NCBI GenBank assembly: GCA_038496445.1 | Contig: JALMLS010000257.1 | Span: 1 to 64,000, forward strand | DNA length: 64,000 nucleotides | Reading direction: 5' to 3' | Origin: Trichosphaerium sp. ATCC 40318 | Lineage: Eukaryota > Discosea > Flabellinia > Trichosidae | Part shown: positions 56,501-64,000 of the stretch, piece after piece | Layout of the letters: every line of letters starts with the position of its first letter | Position numbering within the stretch: position 1 is the stretch's first letter | Notes under the pieces: generated by a model | Told to the model about the DNA's origin: nothing | The model's input: only the letters and a program-made list of their open reading frames with translations | Databases searched by the model: none | Translations under genes and position numbers: made by a program

Positions 56501-58446
56501 ATCGCCTGGAGCCAAAATTGTTTTAGCAACAGGCACGGAGTACTTTTTTGTACAAAATGAGTTTTCTAATTTATGACTTCTATAGATGGTCTTGCAAATA
56601 TGGGTATAGGTTCACTTGATACATTCGGTATCGCCCCAGATATGGCTAAACAGTTTTATGATAAAACTGCTACGTATGCTTTAGAAAAAGGTGTCACAGT
56701 GTCTGTCCTTGGGTATGTCTTTTTTTTTTCTTTATTATTTCTTGTTTTTTTTGATTGTTGTCTCTGACTTTTTTCCCTTAGTATTAAAGGAGAAGATATC
56801 AACCTTGCTACTCTAGGTAAACTAGCAGATGTAACGTACGTGTTTTATTATTTATCTTTATTTTTCATAACGCACGTGTTATCTTGCTAATGAAAGATGA
56901 AGTTCTGGTGATGTTGACACTGTTGATCCAACAAAAATTACAGACACCTTTGCGAATATATTAGCGGCACAACTTGTTGCTACTAAAGTTGAAGTGAGAG
57001 TTTTCTTGCATAAAGCTTTTGGGTTTGTAACATACGATGAAGATAAAGATGAGGTACTAAAAAATTGCTTACTCATTTGCAAAAAGACCTTTCTTTGATT
57101 GTTTAGTCTTGGTATCTTTTCTTAACTCCGCTCATTCCCACCATATTCAAGTGGTATTCAATTAATTTATTAATACTCCTTAATGGTGGTTGTGGAGTGC
57201 GAATTACCTTTTAGTTTTTTTACCTTTATATTTCAGTCTTTAGTTGAACTCCACGTTCTTGTCTGATTAGTTCTTGAGCAGTACGTTTGGTATTTATTAT
57301 ATTCTCTAGGAAAAATCAGATAGTGCAATGGCATCTAAATCTGTTGGAAATGCCTTTTCAGATTCTGAGATAACTTTCGAATATGTGCTTAAATCAAAAG
57401 ACGAACTTAAAGGAATTCTGAAAAAAGATGAAAAATCAGAGGACGACAATGATGAACATTCATTACCTTTTCAAATACAAGTATGTTAAGAACAATTAAT
57501 AATACTACTACTACATTGATTTTAATACAAACACGTGATATCTCTTATTTGATGACTTTTATTGGCGATTAACTTTTTTGTGCTTAGATTGAGTATACTA
57601 AGATGAATGGAATGCGATGTATTCGTGCTTTCACTGCTACTAAAAAAATTACTACAAATAAGATAGAAGCTCAAAAAAATATAAATGTTGGTGTTGTTGG
57701 TATGCATGCTAATCAACAAGCAGCTGCAAGATGCTCTAGAGGTAATTTTTTGAAGGAAAAATCTCGTGTACCACTTGGCTTTTTTACTTTGTATCGGGTT
57801 TTTTTAGTATTGTTCTTCTACCTGGGTTTTAATCCTTACGTTCGTACTTTTAGGTGATTTTTACGGTGCTGTACAATCAAATGCAGGTTTTGGAAGTCTG
57901 ATACGTAACAATATAAGAACTCCATCACAAAGAGAGGTAATTGTTGGTTTTTTTTTGTATGCTCAGTTCTTTTTAAGGTTTATGGTCGTTGGGCGAACCA
58001 TCAAAATGCTTTCAATAATCAAATGCTTCAAGCACATCAATCACAACAGATGCATTACGCACAACAAGCTCCACAAGTACGTTACAATTAAACAACGCAA
58101 GCACCGCTTTTTCTTTTGTTTTGTAAAATTCTTGGAAGTGTTTTTTGCCATTGCTGATCTTGGTTGTTTTAGAGTGGATTCGGTCAATCATCCAACCAAC
58201 AACCGCAACAAAGACGAGGGAGTTATAGGCCTGATGATGCAACTTCTGCTATGATCTCAGGGTTTGGTGTACGTGATTCAAATTACTTGTTGTCTGTTTT
58301 TAAGTTACCACGTAATTCATTGGAAAATTGCCACGAGTTTGTTGTTGTTTTCCCTGAGTTTTTAGGCCATTTCCCACTAAACTTACGGTTGTATACTTGT
58401 CTAAATTTTGTTTTAGCACTCTCGCCAAGCAAGAAACTTCAAGTGA
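53505..58446 (+). CDS. FG-repeat, Sec23/24-type zinc finger and vWA domain protein (cpRAS1-like C-terminal architecture)
   Basis: Large multi-exon gene. Start MLKFASDLVYAGDEDDEDL at 53505. The N-terminal third is low complexity with many SPFGGNN units (54240-54720). Next is a Cys4 zinc finger of Sec23/Sec24 type (DPLFCKNCRALF...FWSCEFCGEKQEI, about 55130-55350). A von Willebrand A domain follows, with the MIDAS motif DISGSM (about 55495 to about 55735) and later strands VGLVCFNSEVLIFGDG, ERGATALGPAILVA, GAKIVLATGT and VTVSVLG. Further beta-rich and helical segments (TKVEVRVFLHKAFGF, IEYTKMNGMRCIRAFTATKKI) resemble the Sec24 trunk and end. The C-terminus is Gln-rich and stops at about 58446. 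The finger plus vWA order matches circularly permuted Ras protein 1 of Dictyostelium, but I see no Ras motifs; a divergent COPII-coat relative is the alternative. Confidence 0.6.
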
Positions 58447-58823
58447 TTGAGTACTTGAACGCTGAAGTGTCGGTAGAAATTGTAATGATGACCATTTTAC
58501 TTCTTCACGCACATTTGTTAATACACAACTAAATAAAGCCTTTGATTTTCTATGCGTATACCTTTTTTCAGCAGAGGATAAAGGCAACCTGTTGTTTGTA
58601 AGATTTGTTGAAACTTATATGCTAACACCTTGTGATAATGTCAGAAAACGAAATAACCACATCAATCTACAAGTACGTTCGACTTAAAGTTGGCTAAACA
58701 TCTCAACGTGATTTGACAGATTATACGACAGGTTATCCAGGTTAACTTACTCCAAACGTGACATACTGTTAAGCGATACTTAAAGTGAGTGTCGTATTTA
58801 CAACAAGCTCGCAGCTAATTGTC
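58447..58823. other. Intergenic
   Basis: About 380 bp between tandem plus-strand genes; nothing recognised. Confidence 0.4.
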
Positions 58824-60948
58824 ATGTACTCTTCTGTATCTGTATTGGCATTTATTCTCGTTATATACTTCGCTGAGAGCACGTGTATCGTTGTTTCAAG
58901 ATGTAAATGGCAAAATACAACCTATGTCTTACACAATATCACAAATAATGGCAAAGGTTGCGAGCAAGGTAAATAGTACTTTAATTAGCCATAATTTATA
59001 AGTTTACTATGCTTTTCGCTTTAACAAATGTTAATTAGGTTTCAAACCACTAAAGCTGGATAGCATACTTGAATCGTCCGTGATGAGTTTATTCCCGGTA
59101 CACTTAATTTCCTTTTTTTCAAAAAACGCCATAAAACGAATTCGACATTTATCACGTGTTTTTTTTTCAACCTAAATTTCAGCCGAGTTATCCTTGTTCC
59201 TACCATAAAAAGGCTAGTATCTTGAAGATATAACCGCGCTGTGAAGCATTTGTAACATGTACAGCGTGGAACCTTACAACACTAAAAACATTTTGTGTTG
59301 TGCTACTATTTCTGATAAAATGTAGAGCCTGCGTTTGGATATTACATACAACAGTACAGATAACTTTTGGTATGATGCTACTGTCGTAAATCGTATTACA
59401 ATGCATAAGGAATATCCAGTTACCAACCGTACCTGCCCAACGCTGCAAGGAGGAGTAAGCATTCCAAAAAAAAGCCAGAAAAAATCACTTTGACGCACGT
59501 TTTTGATCAAGTCGATTAACGTTCTTTGTTAGGTTATAAGAAATAACTGTGAGTCTGATCACTTTGTTTGTGAAGGTACATCAAGTGCAGTTTCACAACC
59601 TTGCATACAAATAAGTCGGGGTGTACCTTGTGAGCATTTTAGAAGTAGTTCCGGTATGTTGGTTCAGGCTTTTGGTTCTATTGCTTACTCTACCTAACAT
59701 GGTCCCCAGGTAACTGCTATAATGTTATTTCTAGTAAACACACCTGGCCTGAAGCTCAAGGTAGTACTATAAACCAAAGAAAAGGCTTCTTTATTCTAAG
59801 TGTTTTCAAAACAGGAATTTGTTTGAAACATGGCGGATATCTTGCCACAGTTAACAACAAGGATGAATTCGATTTCATAGAAAATATCCTTAGAGGATTA
59901 AACTTTTCTACTTCTTGGATTGGACTAACAAGTGGATACAGAGAGCACTTAGATTTCAAATGGGTGCGATACTATTTTTTTTTGCCTTTTCTGTTTTTGT
60001 TTACAATTTTACACCTAACCAGGCAGTGACCAATGAATCACGTGATTTTGGAAGTGACCTTAAGGATAGTCCGTGGGCTGAAAATGAGCCGGGGAATATA
60101 CAAGTTAATGGTGTATCAGAAAACTGTGTTTTTACTAACATGCGCGATAATAATGGATTAGTCTGGCGTGACTCAGTTTGCAGCTCAACTAATCGATTCA
60201 TATGCGAGATTGAACCAAATGTAGGTATGTAGAAATTTAGGTTTTTGAATCTATATCTAGCTACGGAGCAACGCAGTAGATGAGATGTCTAGACTACATG
60301 CTCTACATACTTTTTTTCAAAAGCCAATTTCTGTTTGCAATTTCTTCCTTCTAGCAGTGCCATCACCTCCTCTCATTGTGTTTTTAGAAGACTTAGTATA
60401 CGCCGATGATAGTTCCGTTATCTTACTTGATACTGATATTTCAGTAGATGGTACCCTTCCTTAGAATATTGTTGAAACTTGTATTTTGCACTTTCTACAA
60501 AGCCTTGTGTATTAAATCCGTTTTGAGGTATGGCTTTTTTCAGAAATACAACACTTAAACTTGTGGGAAGCAATACGAACCTAAGTGTAAGTGGTTGCAT
60601 AAATGGGGAATTTTACATTGATACTTTTTCAATTGAGGTACGTACCCTAAAAATTACATTGTAATATTCTCACTCATATACTCTTTTAATCACGTGATTT
60701 ACTCTAACAATATTATTACTCTAACAATATTATAGGTAGCTTCAATTATCATATCGCAATACAAGGAATGTAAAGAGGTCACACCGGAAGTCATCTCTGG
60801 TGAAAACCAATGTGTTCAACAAAAGCGGTCTTCTTCAAGCTTTTTAACTATTCTCACCATCAAAGTTTCAAAGTGTAGCAACAATACTGGTCGAGTGGTG
60901 GTAGTAACATGGGCATTGCTTCTATCTGTAGTTTATTTGGTATTGTAA
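58824..60948 (+). CDS. C-type lectin-domain surface protein with GPI-like tail
   Basis: Signal peptide from ATG 58824 (MYSSVSVLAFILVIYFAES); an in-frame Met at 58785 is less likely. Short Cys-bearing exons follow (NRTCPTLQGG; CEGTSSAVSQPCIQISRGVPC). The C-type lectin domain (about 59700-60225) reads CYNVISSKHTWPEAQGICLKHGGYLATVNN, then FSTSWIGLTSG, SPWAENEPGN, CVFTNMRDNNGLVWRDSVC and NRFICEI, including the WIGL core and four framework Cys. EPN at the long loop resembles the mannose-type calcium site. After a beta-rich region the protein ends in a hydrophobic tail (VVVVTWALLLSVVYLVL, TAA 60946-60948), as in GPI-anchored proteins. Carbohydrate binding at the cell surface is inferred. Confidence 0.75.
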
Positions 60949-61338
60949 TAAGACATTAAATGCTTGGTATGGATACAATCTAGCTAGTCCACCAACTGAG
61001 AGGACTTAAATAAATTCTTTTTCCATTAATGTGGAACTTCCCAAATTCAAACTTTCTACTCATTAAAAGGTTAGTTCGTGCTTTGAATTATTTCTATGTA
61101 GAGATGCAAGGCCGAAATACTAATAGTATGTCTAATACTTGGTGCGTTAGAATAAGAAGGAAGTCCTAGTTCCAATTTCATTTCTTTTTCCGATTTCACT
61201 ATTTTCGGAAGAATTCGCAAGACTGTGTGAGTTGTCTACTGTTAGTAAACTCGTATTGGAGAGATTGTTATTGTTCAGTTTATCTACAACCAGTTCTACA
61301 ATACAAACTGCTTACTCTTACCATCAATGACAACTCAA
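60949..61338. other. Intergenic
   Basis: About 390 bp between tandem plus-strand genes; no gene seen. Confidence 0.4.
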
Positions 61339-64000
61339 ATGCGCTTCGTTTTTCTGTTCTCAGTTCTCATCTTTATATCACTAGGTACGACGCCATTTCT
61401 TGCTTTTTCATGTACTATCACGTGATCTTACTACTATTAAAGGCTTTTCGAATGAAAATCTACCCAAAACGCTTAAAAACCTAAGTAATCGAAGATACAA
61501 GTTCATAGATGTGACAGACCCGAATGCATGTGATCATATTTCTGAACCTTGTGCTAAACTAAACGATATCTGGTAACCACGTGATTATTTAGCGTACGAA
61601 ACACTTACACTCGAAACAAGGGGCTATGAAGTATCTCATGAGGATGAATCAACAGAGTATTACGCTATTGTAGGCATGGAAAATGGTATTGATTTCGTAG
61701 ACGTCACAAAACCAAAAGAGCCGAAACAAGTGAAGTTTATTAAAGGCTGTATAAACAATTGGCGGGATATCAAAAGGTACCAATAGATTACTTATCCGCT
61801 ATAGAGCCTTATAGTGACTAACACGTTCTTTAGTTGGGGTACAACTCTTTATGCTATTACTGAGTACACTCAAACATGCGCTTGCCCTGAAGGTAAAAGT
61901 GCATAACAATTGTGAAGATTCAAATGTATGTTAGGCGAAGCTTGCATGGAGAAACTAAACATTACTGCTCCCGCGAACTTAGTAGGAAATATGATTATGA
62001 CTGAAGGAAGGGATTCACCTCAGCTATCTAATATTGGACCAGTTGTACGTACTAATACGATACAACTTAATACTCAAACCAAAAATAGGGCGGAAAAGTC
62101 ACTCCTGTTTCTCCGTGGGAGGATAAAGCATGTGATTTTATTTCTAATGCTGATGATATAAATGGTAACATTGCCTTGATTCCACAGGGTGATTGTTCGT
62201 ATGCTCAAAAGGTTGTCCACGCTCAACATGCCGGTACACTTTTTCGCATTTTTGTATTTTGAAGAGCTTTTTGTTCACAAGTCACGTGGTTAGGTGCTAT
62301 CGCTGTTATCGTTCAAAATAACGTTGATGACTTTATTTACCCTGGGATGACTGGATGGATGATAAACCTCGAAAACGTTACAATATATCCTGGTATGCCA
62401 GGTGGACATAAAGAAGAAAACATAACAATTCCTGGTAAGTATTCCTCGTTTCTTCTCAAAAAACCGATTCAACTTGTGGTTGCCCTCTGCCTTCATTTTC
62501 TAAACCTTTTTAGTTGTGATGATCGGTAAAAGTGACGGGGAGAAGTTGCGTAACAATACAGATGTTGAGGTATTACTGGATTCGTCTGTTCGATTTCATT
62601 CAGATTTCTTTTCTCCTGGGCAAGGTACATCTATTTATAAAATGCCTAAGCATGTGATTTATCTGAGTATTTAGGCATTACTGTTATCGATATGCAAGAT
62701 CCACAAGAACCAATAGTGAAGTATCGCCATCAAACAGAGTTTGTATATTCTCATAATATCTACATTGAGACGGATAGATCATACATGTACGAACGACAAT
62801 TTTTCCAAAAAGTGTTTTTGCTAATGGGATTTAGGTATGTATGTGGTACAAGCAATGGAAGATTAGAGGATGGAAGAGATACCTGGAATTACGTAGCAAA
62901 CGGTGGTTTAGTTATATACAACGTATCAGACCCTGACAACTTACAATTGGTTGGCATGTGGAACGGCACTTACATCCATGATATGATGGTACCATATCGT
63001 AGCTTGTAATTTGTTCACACTTTTGATTCAGGTTCGGGAGTGTGATGGTGTATACTATTTGTTTGGCGCTAGTATCACAGACGATGACGTTTATGTTTGG
63101 GATGCACAAGATCCGTCAGATCTCAAAATCGTTATGAAATTCGAAGGTACAAAATCCAGTTTATTATTCTTTTTTAAGACATCGTCATTAGGTCGACAAG
63201 GTTTTGCTCACAATGCCTGGGTTGACGATACTTGTCGTATTATGTATCTTACACATGAAACTGAAAATGAGCCTATTACTGTATGGCAGTTCTTTGAGAC
63301 AGCTGACAACAAGATAAATTGGAATGTCAAACCAAAATGTACAAATCCATTTTGTAGAATGCGTGCTAACAGTCATTTTTAAGATTTGGGTTCACTTTCT
63401 TCGAACCAGTTTGCTGGAACTTTACCTCACAATGTAATGGTAAAGGGGGATGTATTATGGGCAGCGTACTACAGCGAAGGTAAGATATTCATTAAAACTA
63501 GAGTGGACACCACATAATAGTGCCTTGATTGATTTATGCTGTTCATCTGTGTTTTCATTTTGAAGGCATCAGAGGCAGTGATATTATCTAACGTGTTTTT
63601 GTTCAGGTGTAGTAGCATGGGATATATCGGTACCATCAGAGCCAACGCTAATGGCTCAATACAAAACATCTGATTTCCCTAGTACGAATCGTTCAACAAG
63701 TTGGTTTTTTTTGACAAGCAAAATTTAAGGTGGATTTCATGGTGTTTGGGGTGTTTATCCATTTGCTTCAAACGACTTAGTGTATGCATCAGATAGAGAA
63801 AATGGTAGGACATTACTTGGCGTATAAGTATAATTCCTCTCATGCTGTCATAGGATTGTTTATACTGGAGTTGGAAAACAAGCAAGTAAAGGAGGATACT
63901 AGATATAAAAGTACTTTACTCTTTTTTTATATGCTACTTTTTTACTGTTCTATTAACGTGACTGTAGGTGTTACAATCGTCCTGGGTGTTCTATCTGGTG
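61339..64000 (+). CDS. Secreted PA-domain / LVIVD-repeat (choice-of-anchor B-like) protein, 3' partial
   Basis: Signal peptide MRFVFLFSVLIFISLG at 61339, then GFSNENLPKTLKNL across an in-frame intron. A first beta-propeller blade (YYAIVGMENGIDFVDVTKPKEPKQV) is followed by a protease-associated-type insert (CDFISNADDINGNIALIPQG-DCSYAQKVVHAQHAGAIAVIV). The blades then resume: GITVIDMQDPQEPIVKY, GGLVIYNVSDPDNLQLVG, DDDVYVWDAQDPSDLKIV, GVVAWDISVPSEPTLMA and DRENGLFILELE. The D-x-x-(D/V)P-x-x-P-x-x-V pattern is that of LVIVD repeats in choice-of-anchor B proteins. The last visible exon (VTIVLGVLSG) starts a hydrophobic segment, probably a membrane anchor, and runs off the window. Confidence 0.7.

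Noticed and set aside
1-64000. tRNA or rRNA genes
   Set aside because: No convincing cloverleaf with A and B boxes or rRNA core sequence was seen on either strand.

Overview
The window is nuclear DNA from an AT-rich, compact, intron-dense eukaryote. Most genes are split by 40-130 bp introns with a strong GTACGT-like donor and a TAG acceptor. Gene content includes SH2, PWWP/AT-hook and HMG-box proteins, a C-type lectin, ankyrin repeats, Sec23/24-type zinc finger plus vWA, and a selenocysteine-containing glutathione peroxidase with a SECIS element. This suggests a free-living unicellular or early-branching lineage that keeps selenoproteins and phosphotyrosine signalling (a holozoan or another marine-type protist). 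I cannot name the species.

Layout. 0-9 kb: the 3' end of a SET/Rubisco-LSMT-like gene (+), a many-exon PWWP/C2H2/AT-hook chromatin gene (-), and a divergently transcribed SH2 gene (+). 9-22 kb: an accessory island with four F-box/LRR genes (all carrying a highly uniform AGVHTI repeat), an F-box/LRR remnant, one F-box plus MORN/YwqK-like repeat gene, a complete piggyBac-like transposon and a secreted LamG-like gene. The F-box genes are intronless or nearly so, unlike the rest of the window. 22-26 kb: gene-poor AT-rich DNA with one small gene.

26-34.2 kb is the most interesting part. A DEP-PH-glutathione peroxidase fusion gene (-) has an in-frame TGA at the catalytic position and a convincing SECIS hairpin downstream. 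It is divergent from a phytanoyl-CoA-dioxygenase-like gene (+), and a 1.2-kb non-autonomous transposon sits in their shared promoter. A 1.5-kb deleted piggyBac relative follows. The three transposons share CTC...GAG ends, internally repeated terminal motifs and perfect 5-bp target duplications (GTTAT, ATTAA, ATTAA).

34-64 kb: a secreted SdrD-B-like/mucin protein, an ankyrin protein, an N-glycan-rich minisatellite protein, a Cys-rich F-box-like protein, a dual-specificity phosphatase, a decayed ORF, another F-box/LRR gene, an HMG-box/AT-hook protein, a Sec23/24-zinc-finger/vWA protein with FG-like repeats, a C-type lectin with a GPI-like tail, and a secreted PA-domain/LVIVD-repeat protein cut by the window end.

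Exon models were built by hand from splice sites and reading-frame continuity. Domain calls rest on motif recognition, not on searches.
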